Positions 22,499 through 31,229 of a stretch of DNA of 37,052 bases are shown piece after piece; within the stretch, counting starts at the first letter, position 1, and each line of letters starts with the position of its first letter. The translations under genes were made by a program, and so were the position numbers. The stretch spans positions 1-37,052 of the forward strand of contig CAYSUS010000069.1 of NCBI GenBank assembly GCA_964434165.1, in the 5' to 3' direction. The notes under the pieces are model-generated. The model saw only the letters and a program-made list of their open reading frames with translations. It ran no database searches and had not been told where the DNA came from. This DNA is from CAYSUS01 sp964434165. Lineage in GTDB: Bacteria; Planctomycetota; Planctomycetia; Pirellulales; Thermoguttaceae.

Positions 22499-22732
22499 GT
22501 GGAGACCTCGTTGGAAAGAGGGCAGGACCGAAGGTCCGTGAAGACCTTTCAAAGCTCGATTCTAGCCCACGGAGGGCCGGGCCGCCAACTCCGGATCACC
22601 CTGCGTTCGGCACCCAACTCTGGGCCGTTCCCTGCCGGGCCGCAGGCGGGAATAATGCATCGTCGGGCGGGGCGACGCTGATGCGGTGTCGCTCGCCGCT
22701 TCCTCCTGGCCCGAACTGCGAACGAGGAGCCC

Positions 22733-23416
22733 ATGTGCGGAAGATTCACGTTGCGTGCCCCGGCCAGCGTCGTGGCCGAGCAGTTCTCGCTGTTCGAGGT
22801 CGAGCCGTTCACCCCGCGGTTCAACGTCGCCCCCACGCAGACCGTGGCCGCGGTGCGGATCGCGCCTGAGGGGGGCAACATGCAGCGCGAGCTGGTCTGG
22901 CTCCGGTGGGGGCTGATCCCGAGCTGGGCCAAGGACCCCGCCATCGGCAACCGGATGATCAACGCCCGCAGCGAGACGGCCGCCGAGAAGCCCTCCTTCC
23001 GCACGGCCATGCGGCGACGCCGCTGCCTGATCGCGGCCGACGGCTTCTACGAGTGGCAGCGGACCGGGGGGCGCAAGCAGCCGTACTTCATCCGCATGAA
23101 GGATGACCGGCCGTTCGCCTTCGCCGGGCTGTGGGAGAGCTGGACCTCGCCCGACGGCAGCGAGGTGTTCTCCTGCACGATCCTCACCACAGGGCCCAAC
23201 GAACTGATGCGGCCGATCCACGACCGCATGCCCGTGATCCTCGCGCGCGAGGACTACGACCGCTGGCTCGACCCGGCCGTGGAGAGGGGCGAGGCGGTGA
23301 AGCCGCTATTGCAGCCCTTTCCTCCCGGGCTCATGGAGGCCGTGCCCATCGGCACCTACGTCAACCGCCCGACGAACGAGGGCCCTGAGTGCATCGAGCC
23401 GGCCGAGGCTCCGTGA
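22733..23416 (+). CDS. yedK: SOS response-associated peptidase / HMCES-type DNA-protein crosslink enzyme
   Basis: A 227-residue SRAP-domain protein. After removal of Met1, C2 becomes the N-terminal nucleophile that crosslinks to abasic sites in single-stranded DNA. Conserved partners are present: N31 in RFNVAPTQ, N77 in INARSET, E107 in DGFYEWQR and H163 in RPIHDRMPVIL. Length is that of bacterial YedK. GAGGAG lies a few bases before ATG 22733. It stands apart from the flanking genes, diverging from the HzsA-related gene. The role is protection of abasic sites at replication forks, in the cytoplasm. Confidence 0.95.
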   Translation: MCGRFTLRAPASVVAEQFSLFEVEPFTPRFNVAPTQTVAAVRIAPEGGNMQRELVWLRWGLIPSWAKDPAIGNRMINARSETAAEKPSFRTAMRRRRCLIAADGFYEWQRTGGRKQPYFIRMKDDRPFAFAGLWESWTSPDGSEVFSCTILTTGPNELMRPIHDRMPVILAREDYDRWLDPAVERGEAVKPLLQPFPPGLMEAVPIGTYVNRPTNEGPECIEPAEAP

Positions 23417-23524
23417 TTGCTTGCGGGCATTCCTCTCGGATGGCTACAATCCACCATGGGCCGGCAAAGGGCGATGGAAATGATCTGCCCCAGGCGAGCG
23501 GGGCCGATCCTGGGAGGTGTCGTC

Positions 23525-24352
23525 ATGGTCCGTCCTCGGAAAGGGGAGGTGAGGCCCGTCGAAGTTGTCGTCCTGGTGGTCGTGATTGGGTTCGTGGCGA
23601 TTCTGATTGTCCCGAGAGGGCCGATCTCGAGAGAATCGCCGCGTCGCGTGCGCTGCATGAACAACCAGTCGGAGCTCGCCAAGGCGCTGCTCCAATACGA
23701 ACAGGCGCACCAGCGTTTCTCTGGCTACGTCAACCGCACGACGACACCGAACTCCGATCAGACGCTGACGCACAGTTGGGTCGTGAGTTGCCTGCCCTAT
23801 CTGGGACGCGCGGACCTGGACAGACGGTGGAGAAACGGCTCGCCGATTGCCGTTCCGATCCGCTTGCTCACTTGCCCGGGCGACCGCTCAATTCGTCGCA
23901 AGCAGCCGGCGCTCTCCTACGTCGTCAACTGCGGCAAGCCCGGCGATGACGACGGGCCGGCCGAGGGCGTGTTCTTCAACCACGACATGGACGGCGAGCC
24001 GCCGACTGCGTCTCTCACCGACATCACCGACGGAACGCAGCATACGCTCCTCTTCTCCGAGAACGTCCAGGCCGGGGAGTGGGCCGACACCGCCGAGGCC
24101 GACTTGGGCATCGTGTGGCGCGACAAGCCGGGCGACTGCGACCCGGTCAACAGGTGCATCAACGCCGGCGAACGACCGCACGACATCCGTTACGCCCGGC
24201 CGTCGAGCGATCACCCCGGCGGCGCGATCGTCTCCTACGCCGACGGGCACCAGGAGTTCGTGGACGAGCTGATCGACTACGCGGTCTATCAGCGGATGAT
24301 GGCTCCCCACGACGCCGCAGCCGGCCTGCCGCCAGAAGCGCCGCCGCAGTAA
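23525..24352 (+). CDS. DUF1559-like protein with aberrant prepilin leader
   Basis: A 275-residue protein. ATG 23525 is chosen because GGGAGGT lies just upstream; a longer open frame begins directly after the yedK stop. The N-terminus RPVEVVVLVVVIGFVAILIVP keeps the charge and hydrophobicity of a pilin-like segment and the Glu at the right place but lacks the Gly-Phe cleavage motif of normal DUF1559 proteins. The rest follows the family: CMNNQSELAKALLQYEQAH, LLTCPGDRS, SLTDITDGTQHTLLFSENV and the C-terminal HPGGAIVSYADGHQEFV, the H-X9-DG-type motif. It may be membrane-anchored rather than processed. It is a single gene, converging with the membrane-protein pair. Confidence 0.82.
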   Translation: MVRPRKGEVRPVEVVVLVVVIGFVAILIVPRGPISRESPRRVRCMNNQSELAKALLQYEQAHQRFSGYVNRTTTPNSDQTLTHSWVVSCLPYLGRADLDRRWRNGSPIAVPIRLLTCPGDRSIRRKQPALSYVVNCGKPGDDDGPAEGVFFNHDMDGEPPTASLTDITDGTQHTLLFSENVQAGEWADTAEADLGIVWRDKPGDCDPVNRCINAGERPHDIRYARPSSDHPGGAIVSYADGHQEFVDELIDYAVYQRMMAPHDAAAGLPPEAPPQ

Positions 24353-24387
24353 GCCTTGCACGCCCCGCGCGCAGCACCCCCCGGCGG

Positions 24388-24410
24388 CGCTTCGGTGCAG
24401 GCGCGAAGCG
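24388..24410. terminator. Possible terminator hairpin between converging genes
   Basis: CGCTTCG (24388-24394) pairs with CGAAGCG (24404-24410) around a nine-base loop, in the 95-bp gap between the DUF1559-like gene and the leftward membrane-protein gene. There is no T tract, so the call is tentative. Confidence 0.35.
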
Positions 24411-24447
24411 GCCGCGTCCTGGCCTGTACGTCCACGCCGTTCCGATC

Positions 24448-27183
24448 TCACGACCCCGGCAGCTCGTCGGGCAGTACCAGGGGGGCTTCGGGCACGTCGG
24501 GGGCCTGGGGCGCGTCGGGCTTCGGGGCGGCCGGCTCGCGCCAGTCCTCCGGGGGCTCGACCGGCCCGCCGGAGAGCAGACCCCGCAGCACGGCGTAGAG
24601 CAGCTCGTACTTGGCCAGCGCGTCGGCGCCCGGCTCGCGAAGCCACGTGCCGCCCAGGTGCGTGTCGTTCATGAGGTAGCCGAAGCCGATCGCCAGCACC
24701 TCACCCTCTCCGCACTTGTTGCGGGCGCCGACCGTCCGGCCCCCCAGCGTGGCGAACGGCTCTCCGCCGGAGATCGTCGAGGCGGCCTCGACTGGGAAGC
24801 CGGCCCGCCGCCCGGCGATGGTCAGTTCGCCCCCCTGGGCGATCTCGGAATGGCTCACGCGCATGCCGAACGGCCAAAGCAGGCTGTTGGCCGTCGATCC
24901 CTCGCTGTCCGGCGAGTCGATGACCAGCAGGCGCCCGCCCTGCTCGACGTATCGGCGGAGCCCCTCGCGGAACGCGTGCGGCACGGATCGCGTGGGGCAG
25001 ATCGCCACGATCGCGTCGCCGCCGAACGCCGCCTCGCCGCTGCGGCGCATGGTCATGCCACCCAGGCGCGCGATGGCCTGCTCGAGCAGCCCGAAGCCGG
25101 TCTCCGACTCGTTGTACGCCCCCTTGGCCAATGGCGCTTCGGAGGACGTGCGATCGATGACCACGCGGCTGACGGGCCGCGACGCCTCCAAAGGCGGCAT
25201 CCCGGCCCGCTGCCTCGCCGCGACGGTCATGCCGGCGATGCTCAGCCCGAACAGCCCGGCCGCGGCGAGGGGAAGCCATGCTCCGGGGCGGGCCGCGGCG
25301 AGGGTCGCGCCCAGGCCGGCCAGCACCAGCCCGGCGAGCCCCAGCACGACGACCATCAGCACGTCGGCCCAGGGGCGGTCGAAGAAGGCGGTGTGATTGA
25401 GCCACTGGAGCATTCCCAGCAGCAGTTCGGTCTTGCCCGGCTGGAACACGCAGAAGTTGGAGAAGATCGTCGAGTCGGTGAAGGCCATCACGCGGCCCCG
25501 GCCTTGCGTGGTCGCCCAGGTCTGGATGAAGGCCCCGTAGCGCATCTCGGGGCGATACTCGGCGTGCGGATGGTAGTTCTCGGCGTGGTAGGCCGAGGGA
25601 AGGCTCCACAGGCCGGTGCTGCGCATGGCCGCGCGGCCCCGACTCGTGCCTGGGTCGATCGAGCACGAGACGGCCAGGTCGGTCGGCGGCAGGTACTGCA
25701 CGGCGGGGTGGGGCACCAGGGGCCGTCGGTACTGCTGCTCGTACGGCGATCCGAGCCGGAACAACAGGTCGTTGCGGAAGGTGAACCCGAACTGCCGCGC
25801 CAGGTCGTTCAGGTACGTGCTGGACCGGAACACGTTGGTGTGATCGCCGATCAGGAGCAGGCCGCCTCCCTGCTCCACGAAGCGGACGATCGCGCGGACC
25901 TCGGCGGCGGAGTATCGGGCGGTGGGCGTCTTCACCACGAGGACGTCGCACCCGGCGAGCGTCTCCTCGTCGAAGGCGTCGGACTCCAACAGCCGCGACA
26001 TCTCGAAGTACTGGGCGCACACGTCATAGACCGCGGCGTAGTTGTAGCTGGCGGGCTCGCCGTACCAGGTGGTGTCGTAGGGTCGCGTGGTCGGCTCCCA
26101 GCGGGAATGCCGCTCGACGACCATCACCCGGCCCGCCTTGGGGCGACCCACGGGGGCCCAGACGGCCGCCGCGGCGATCAGCCCGGTGCCGGCGGCAAAC
26201 AGCGCCAGGGACGCCGCGGCACGGTATCGCCTGGGCAAAGCGGGAGAAGCCGCCTGCGTTGCTGCGCTTTTCGCACGTGCTGACAAGCAGCCCGTGGCAC
26301 CCGAGCGCGCGACATCCGACCTCTTCTCCCCACGGGCGGGCAAGCGGCCCGCGCTGCCCGGCCACGGAACGAACCGACGGCACAGGAGCACAGGCCCGGC
26401 CAGGAGGAGCAGATGGAACCAGGGGCTGAAGAATTGGTCCATGGCCGTGGGCGAGGCGCCGGGCTCGGTCAGCATGGCGCGGTTGACGTAGAGCCCCATG
26501 GCCAGCCCCAGGCGTATCGGAAGCCAGAGGAGCATGACCACGCAGAACGCCCGGGCGGCATGCAGCCACCCCAGCCATCGCGATCCGCGGACCAGGTGCT
26601 GCGCGGCCGCCAGCCCCAGCACGGCCAGGCCGGCGACGAAGAAGCCGAGCGTGGCCGGATCGACGAGCAGCTCCCGCGTGGCGGCCAGACGCACGGGCTC
26701 GCCCAGCGTGCGGAACACGAGGTCGCCGCGGTCCAGCGCGGCGTCAAGCCCCAGCAGGCGCGCGGTGCCGACCACGCCCCAGGCAAGCCAGGTCGGCAGC
26801 TCGTGCGATCGGGCCGAATGCGCCGTGTAGCCCATCAGCGTGACCGCCTGGATCAGCAGCACGCCCCCGGCCGCCAGCGCACCCCGGGCCACCCACCGCA
26901 GCCACCGTGCCGGCGCCGGGGCCACTTCGACGAGCAGCCCCGCCCCGAGAAGCAGCGGCCCGACACGCCATGGCCAAGGCAGATACCAGATCGGCAGGAG
27001 CACGAGAACGAGGGCCGAAAGCATCTCGCGCCGCGACGGCAAACGCTCGATCAGCCCGCCCAAGCAGACGACGCCGGACAACACGGCAACCACCCAAGAC
27101 GCCGGGCGCGCCGGGTCGAAGTAGTGCAGACCCAAGAGCCACGAAACGGCCAGCAGGGCCAGTCCGGCGTAAACGCGGATCAT
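24448..27183 (-). CDS. Large polytopic membrane protein with two GATase-I/GldG-like domains (second of pair)
   Basis: A 911-residue protein starting at ATG 27183, four bases inside the stop of the upstream gene (ATGA). Residues 1 to about 295 are membrane-rich, with roughly seven to nine hydrophobic segments (for example VYAGLALLAVSWLLGL, MLSALVLVLLPIWYLP, TLGFFVAGLAVLGLAAA). A further single segment lies near residue 345. The first soluble domain has the pattern LAGCDVLVVKTPTARYSAAE, then AIVRFVEQGGGLLLIGDHTN, as in DUF4350, GldG-type and IFT52-like GATase-I folds. Two hydrophobic segments (DVLMVVVLGLAGLVLAG, GAWLPLAAAGLFGLS) separate it from a second copy with LRRYVEQGGRLLVIDSPDS. The tail is Pro-rich. 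The domains lack an evident glutaminase triad and may bind ligand or partner. Function unknown. Confidence 0.82.
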   Translation of the reverse strand: MIRVYAGLALLAVSWLLGLHYFDPARPASWVVAVLSGVVCLGGLIERLPSRREMLSALVLVLLPIWYLPWPWRVGPLLLGAGLLVEVAPAPARWLRWVARGALAAGGVLLIQAVTLMGYTAHSARSHELPTWLAWGVVGTARLLGLDAALDRGDLVFRTLGEPVRLAATRELLVDPATLGFFVAGLAVLGLAAAQHLVRGSRWLGWLHAARAFCVVMLLWLPIRLGLAMGLYVNRAMLTEPGASPTAMDQFFSPWFHLLLLAGPVLLCRRFVPWPGSAGRLPARGEKRSDVARSGATGCLSARAKSAATQAASPALPRRYRAAASLALFAAGTGLIAAAAVWAPVGRPKAGRVMVVERHSRWEPTTRPYDTTWYGEPASYNYAAVYDVCAQYFEMSRLLESDAFDEETLAGCDVLVVKTPTARYSAAEVRAIVRFVEQGGGLLLIGDHTNVFRSSTYLNDLARQFGFTFRNDLLFRLGSPYEQQYRRPLVPHPAVQYLPPTDLAVSCSIDPGTSRGRAAMRSTGLWSLPSAYHAENYHPHAEYRPEMRYGAFIQTWATTQGRGRVMAFTDSTIFSNFCVFQPGKTELLLGMLQWLNHTAFFDRPWADVLMVVVLGLAGLVLAGLGATLAAARPGAWLPLAAAGLFGLSIAGMTVAARQRAGMPPLEASRPVSRVVIDRTSSEAPLAKGAYNESETGFGLLEQAIARLGGMTMRRSGEAAFGGDAIVAICPTRSVPHAFREGLRRYVEQGGRLLVIDSPDSEGSTANSLLWPFGMRVSHSEIAQGGELTIAGRRAGFPVEAASTISGGEPFATLGGRTVGARNKCGEGEVLAIGFGYLMNDTHLGGTWLREPGADALAKYELLYAVLRGLLSGGPVEPPEDWREPAAPKPDAPQAPDVPEAPLVLPDELPGS

Positions 27184-29978
27184 GGCTGGCCCTCCTCGCC
27201 TGGGGCGACGGGCCGCTCCGGTGCGAACCGGTCGGGGGCCTCGGGCGCCGGTGGCCCGTCCGCCGCGCCGTCGCCGGTCTCCGCGGGCCTGGTCTCTTCG
27301 GGCTTCTCCTTCGCGGGGCGGCGCTCCGCGGGGTTGGGTGGAATCCACTCGGCGGTTGGAGTGACGCGGGTGAGCAACCAGCGCCAGAAGTGGGCATTCT
27401 CCGTGGTCTCCTCCGAAGGCTCCCCCCCGGTCCACCCGAAGTTGCGGTTCATGGCGAAACACGTGTCGCCGACGAGGACCACGTTGCCCGAGCCCACGGC
27501 GCGCCGGATCGCCAGCGGAACGTCGCCGTAGCCGCGCACCAGGACGTCGGGGTCCGACGCGTCGCACTCGACCGGCCAGGCCGCGTGCATCCAGACCGAG
27601 ACGCGGTAATCGCCCACGCCGTAGTCCGCGGCGTCGAGGTAGTTCGTGGGGAATCTCCCGTAGCGCTCCGGCGACTCGTCCGGGCCCGGAGACTCGCCCA
27701 CCGGCTCGGGCTCCAATCTCTTTTCGTTCGGCCCGACGGGCGAGCGCGGCACGCGCAGGCCGAAGCGGGCGAGCAGCCGCTCCAGCCCGTCCACGTCCTC
27801 GGCCCCGGCCATGGCCACCAGGGCTCCGCCCGATTCGACGTAGTCGGTCAGCAGGGCGATCTCCGCCGCCGAGTACGGCCTGGCCGGCGCGATCGACACG
27901 AAGAGCTCGGCGCCTTCCATCCGCCGTGCGCTCAGCTCCGGAAGCATCAGCGGCAGGTAGCCGTTCTGCATGAGCACCGTGTGGAACGTGCCGAGACCGT
28001 TGGCTTTCCATGCGTCGTCGCTGTACGGCCCCAGGTGCGCGCCGTCGAGGCAGGCCAGGCGCGTTCCCACAGGGAGCGCCTTCGCGTCGGGCAGGACGAC
28101 CGACGACTCGGCGGCAACCCACGTGCCGAGCGTCAGCGAGAAGCCCATCGCCACCGCGGCTGCGGCCAGAACGACCGGATCGGGCCGCCGCGCAAGCGCG
28201 GCGATCAGGACCCCGCAGCAAATCGCGCCCAGGGCCTGCCGCCACAGGTCCTGGGGGCTGGCGGGCCGCGTGGCCAGGTAGGAGAGCAGGCGCCCGGCAA
28301 ACGGGTATGATAGCGGCAGCGTCTGGTTGGCCAGAGTGTTGACATCGCCCAGCACGACGATGGTCCCGCGTCCCCAGCGGCGCTCGGCGGCCAGCACCAG
28401 GTCGCCAAGCCGCTCGCCGGCGTCGTACCGCGACATGCCCGTGAGCATCGCGTCGCTGCCCGGGTCGCTCCATCCCCACGTGCCGGTCAGGATGGGCCGG
28501 GCGGGCCAGGCGATCTCGATCGACGAGCCCGAGGCGATGCCGTAGCGATTGCGCCGGTCGCCCAGCCCCACCACGGCCGGATGGGCCGATGCCTCCAACG
28601 ACTGCTGCCACCGGGGCCGCTCGTAGATGGCCGTGTCGAAGCGGACCTCCATGTGCGTGCCCCGCAGCGGCTCGTTGAACGTGCTGGCAAGATCGTCCTC
28701 CTGCATGCGGCATTCCGCGCCCACCAGCAGGGCGCCGCCGCCGCGCACGAAGCCGTCGATCCGCGCGAGCTGTTCCTCGGTCCACGGCCGCGCCGGGTGC
28801 AGCAGCAGGAGGGCGTCGGCCCCGGCCAGGTCGTCCTCGGAGAGGTCCTGCGACATCTCGAACCGGCCGCCGAGGCCCTCGATCAGCGCCGGCAGCATGC
28901 CGTACAACCCTGCGTCGGCGCGGCGGAGCCGGTCGTGCTGGGGCCGATCGAAGTCGAGCCGACCCTGCCCGTACGCGACGATTCGTTTGTCAGCAAGATC
29001 GCCCAGGCCGGGCGAGAGCACGGCCACGAGCGGAATCGCCGCCGCCAGGATCGCCGGTCCGGCAGCTCGCGTCAGCAGATCGCCGGTCGGCGCGTCGTGC
29101 TCGCCACGGGACGGGGCGGCGGGCTCGCCGACGGTCCGCCAGGCGCCCCAGCGAAGCATGGCCGCGGCGGTCGCCAGGTGGATCAGCAGGGCCGCCAGTG
29201 GGAGGTTCCAGGGAAGCATGGCGGCCGCCGCGCGCGACCAACTCCAGGGCGGCGGGACGTACACGTGGTAGTCCGGCGGCGGAGGCGGATCGGGCAAGGC
29301 CGAGATCATGTCGGCGGCATAGCTCAGCAGCACGAGATAGGCCAGATGCCCCAACAGGATCGCCGCGCCGGCATAGGCGGCCCGGGCCCAACGGGGCGAA
29401 GCGGTGGCCGCCAGCCACATCCCGAAAAGGGCGCCCGAGAGCACGAGGAAGTCCAGCCCGCCGAACGTGGCCCCGACCCTCAACGGTCGCCCCGAGACCC
29501 AGCCGGCCGCGGCCCCCAGCATTCCGCCCAGCCGGTCGGTGAGAACCCAGACCGTCGGAATCGAGACCACGGCCAGGCGATACACGGCCAGCGTGGTCAC
29601 GGCGGCCGCCGCCATCGTCAGCACGCGGCGGTCGAGCCCCTCGCGGGTCCACGCCAGCGCGGCGAGGAGGACCGCCATCGCGGCCACGTTGATCGCCGGG
29701 TGGTCTGCCGCGACCATTGCCGCGGAGACCACGGCTGCGCCGAGGATCGCGAGCAGCGCCTTCCGGTCGCGCCGCCCTGGCGGCCAACCCGCCGCGCCGC
29801 ACACGACCAGCGCGAGCCAGGCCAGGGCGTGACGCAGGCAGTCGGCCAGCATGCCCGCACTGCCCGCCGCGATCCAGGCCCCCGCCATTGCCGACAGCAC
29901 GGCGATGACGACGGACGCGGGCACGGCCGGACGCGACGGCGGGGCGCCTGGGGAGGACGGCTTGACCGAGGATGACAT
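27180..29978 (-). CDS. Large polytopic membrane protein with two GATase-I/GldG-like domains (first of pair)
   Basis: A 932-residue protein; ATG 29978 is preferred to an upstream TTG although no strong Shine-Dalgarno is visible. The first 330 residues hold about eight hydrophobic segments (VVIAVLSAMAGAWIAAGSAG, VLTMAAAAVTTLAVYRLAVV and others), interrupted by a Pro-rich loop with PDPPPPPDYHVYVPPP. A soluble domain follows around residues 385-500 with LAGADALLLLHPARPWTEEQ and FVRGGGALLVGAE. A hydrophobic segment then leads to a second copy around 660-780 with MEGAELFVSIAPARPYSAAE and YVESGGALVAMAG. The same two-part design occurs in the downstream gene, so the pair may come from a duplication. 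The Pro/Glu-rich tail (PAKEKPEETRPAETG) is likely disordered. No function is assigned. Confidence 0.8.
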   Translation of the reverse strand: MSSSVKPSSPGAPPSRPAVPASVVIAVLSAMAGAWIAAGSAGMLADCLRHALAWLALVVCGAAGWPPGRRDRKALLAILGAAVVSAAMVAADHPAINVAAMAVLLAALAWTREGLDRRVLTMAAAAVTTLAVYRLAVVSIPTVWVLTDRLGGMLGAAAGWVSGRPLRVGATFGGLDFLVLSGALFGMWLAATASPRWARAAYAGAAILLGHLAYLVLLSYAADMISALPDPPPPPDYHVYVPPPWSWSRAAAAMLPWNLPLAALLIHLATAAAMLRWGAWRTVGEPAAPSRGEHDAPTGDLLTRAAGPAILAAAIPLVAVLSPGLGDLADKRIVAYGQGRLDFDRPQHDRLRRADAGLYGMLPALIEGLGGRFEMSQDLSEDDLAGADALLLLHPARPWTEEQLARIDGFVRGGGALLVGAECRMQEDDLASTFNEPLRGTHMEVRFDTAIYERPRWQQSLEASAHPAVVGLGDRRNRYGIASGSSIEIAWPARPILTGTWGWSDPGSDAMLTGMSRYDAGERLGDLVLAAERRWGRGTIVVLGDVNTLANQTLPLSYPFAGRLLSYLATRPASPQDLWRQALGAICCGVLIAALARRPDPVVLAAAAVAMGFSLTLGTWVAAESSVVLPDAKALPVGTRLACLDGAHLGPYSDDAWKANGLGTFHTVLMQNGYLPLMLPELSARRMEGAELFVSIAPARPYSAAEIALLTDYVESGGALVAMAGAEDVDGLERLLARFGLRVPRSPVGPNEKRLEPEPVGESPGPDESPERYGRFPTNYLDAADYGVGDYRVSVWMHAAWPVECDASDPDVLVRGYGDVPLAIRRAVGSGNVVLVGDTCFAMNRNFGWTGGEPSEETTENAHFWRWLLTRVTPTAEWIPPNPAERRPAKEKPEETRPAETGDGAADGPPAPEAPDRFAPERPVAPGEEGQP

Positions 29979-30426
29979 GACGGCAGGCGACGGGCGGACG
30001 GTGGGGCGATGGACCTTCCGTAGGCGAAGGCGGTGAAGGCGACCAGCGGGAGCCCGGCTTCCCAAGGGAAAGCGCTGTGCTCAAGTCGCCTTCGCTATCG
30101 GGATCGTCCCCGAGCCCAGGCAGGCCTCGGCGCGTCGGAGGCCCGTAGCCCGACGACCGCGCACGCTCAGACCCCGGGCAGCCCCCGCTTCTGGGTTGCG
30201 AATCTCCCAAGTATGGTTATGGGCCGTTGTGTGGTCAAGGCGGGCGCATCGCCCTCGGCTTGCGGCAGGCCGGGGCGAGGGGCAGAATGCTTGCTGGCGG
30301 AATGGGCTGCTACGTCGGCCGGATGGCCCTGCAGGACGACCGACGTGGCCGGCCACCCGCCGCGGCGTACGGACACTCAACCTCGGAAGAGAACCAGAGC
30401 GCTCAGGCGCTTCAAGGGCATCGCTT
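29979..30426. other. Divergent intergenic region, no gene seen
   Basis: This stretch lies between the leftward membrane-protein pair and the rightward DUF4272 gene. Both sides must find promoters here. The part around 30205-30240 is richer in T and A than the rest. No tRNA, repeat or convincing coding frame is visible. Longer frames extend into it from both genes but lack ribosome-binding sites. Confidence 0.5.
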
Positions 30427-31119
30427 GTGACCGACTCCCATCCATCCGCGCCCGGCCAGCTCGCGCGGGCCGACAGGTCGCGCCGGCTCCTGCGCGAGCG
30501 CGGGGTCCCGGAAGCGCCGGCAGGCGCCGCCCCCGCACTCCCGGACGAGGCGAACGCGGTCCTGCGCCCGGTGCGGGAGGTGGCCCGCCGGGTTCGCGTG
30601 CTCCAGTGCGTGGTTCAGCGGGCCGAGGCCGCGCCGCGCGACGTGGTGCTTCGGATCATGACCCGGGGCGGGCTGTGGGAAGCGGCCACGGCTGTTGAGA
30701 AACGGCTGTTGGAGTCCGAGGTCGTGGACGACGCCGAAGGACGCCGCCTCGTCTGGCTGCTGGAGTCGATGTGGACCTTGATGTGGTCGATGGGCCACGT
30801 GCCGGAACTGGTCTGGCCCGGCACGCGATGCGACATCGCGCGCCTCGGCAAGCTGCTGCATCCCAAGGAAGGCCTTCCCGACCTGGCAGGCACCGCCGAG
30901 ATGCGCTCGCCGGTCGAGGTGTTCGACGCCATCGACCTGCTCGCGCGACTCGACCTGGCCGTCCGTGGGGCGGAGCAACGGGGCGAGTCGATCCCTTCGA
31001 ACCTCGACTGGTCGGCCCCCGGCGAACTGCTCCCGGCCGGCGAGTGTCCCGGCGCGAAGATCGTCGCACACCGCCTCAAGGCCCTGCGGTGGCTTGTGGG
31101 CGGGCCGCTCGAGTGGTAG
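30427..31119 (+). CDS. DUF4272 domain-containing protein
   Basis: A 230-residue protein of the DUF4272 family, cytosolic and of unknown function. Recognisable family features are SRRLLRERGVPEAP near the start, VREVARRVRVLQCVVQRAEA, GLWEAATAVEKRLLESE, and the Trp-rich WLLESMWTLMWSMGHVPEL followed by PGTRCD. The start is uncertain: GTG 30427 begins just before the domain and has AAGGGC upstream, whereas an ATG at 30196 would add 77 low-complexity residues. It stands 110 bases upstream of the sulfatase gene on the same strand and could share its transcript. Confidence 0.78.
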   Translation: MTDSHPSAPGQLARADRSRRLLRERGVPEAPAGAAPALPDEANAVLRPVREVARRVRVLQCVVQRAEAAPRDVVLRIMTRGGLWEAATAVEKRLLESEVVDDAEGRRLVWLLESMWTLMWSMGHVPELVWPGTRCDIARLGKLLHPKEGLPDLAGTAEMRSPVEVFDAIDLLARLDLAVRGAEQRGESIPSNLDWSAPGELLPAGECPGAKIVAHRLKALRWLVGGPLEW

Positions 31120-31229
31120 CGCGGTTCGTCTCGATTGGCGGCGCGCGGGCCCGGTCTCGCGCGGTTCTGGCGTCCCGGTCGGCCCCGGCTATACTCGGGG
31201 GCGCCTACCAATCCCAGGAGAATCCCGCC

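Noticed and set aside
19706..22681. A 991-residue open frame on the plus strand opposite the HzsA-related gene
   Set aside because: It is a mirror frame of the real gene in GC-rich DNA, full of Val/His/Arg/Gly repeats with no recognisable domain.
27184..28785. The frame of the second membrane protein stays open upstream for more than 500 further codons
   Set aside because: The extension is low-complexity Arg/Gly/Ala-rich sequence lying antiframe over the well-supported first membrane protein, and ATG 27183 overlaps the upstream stop as expected for coupling.
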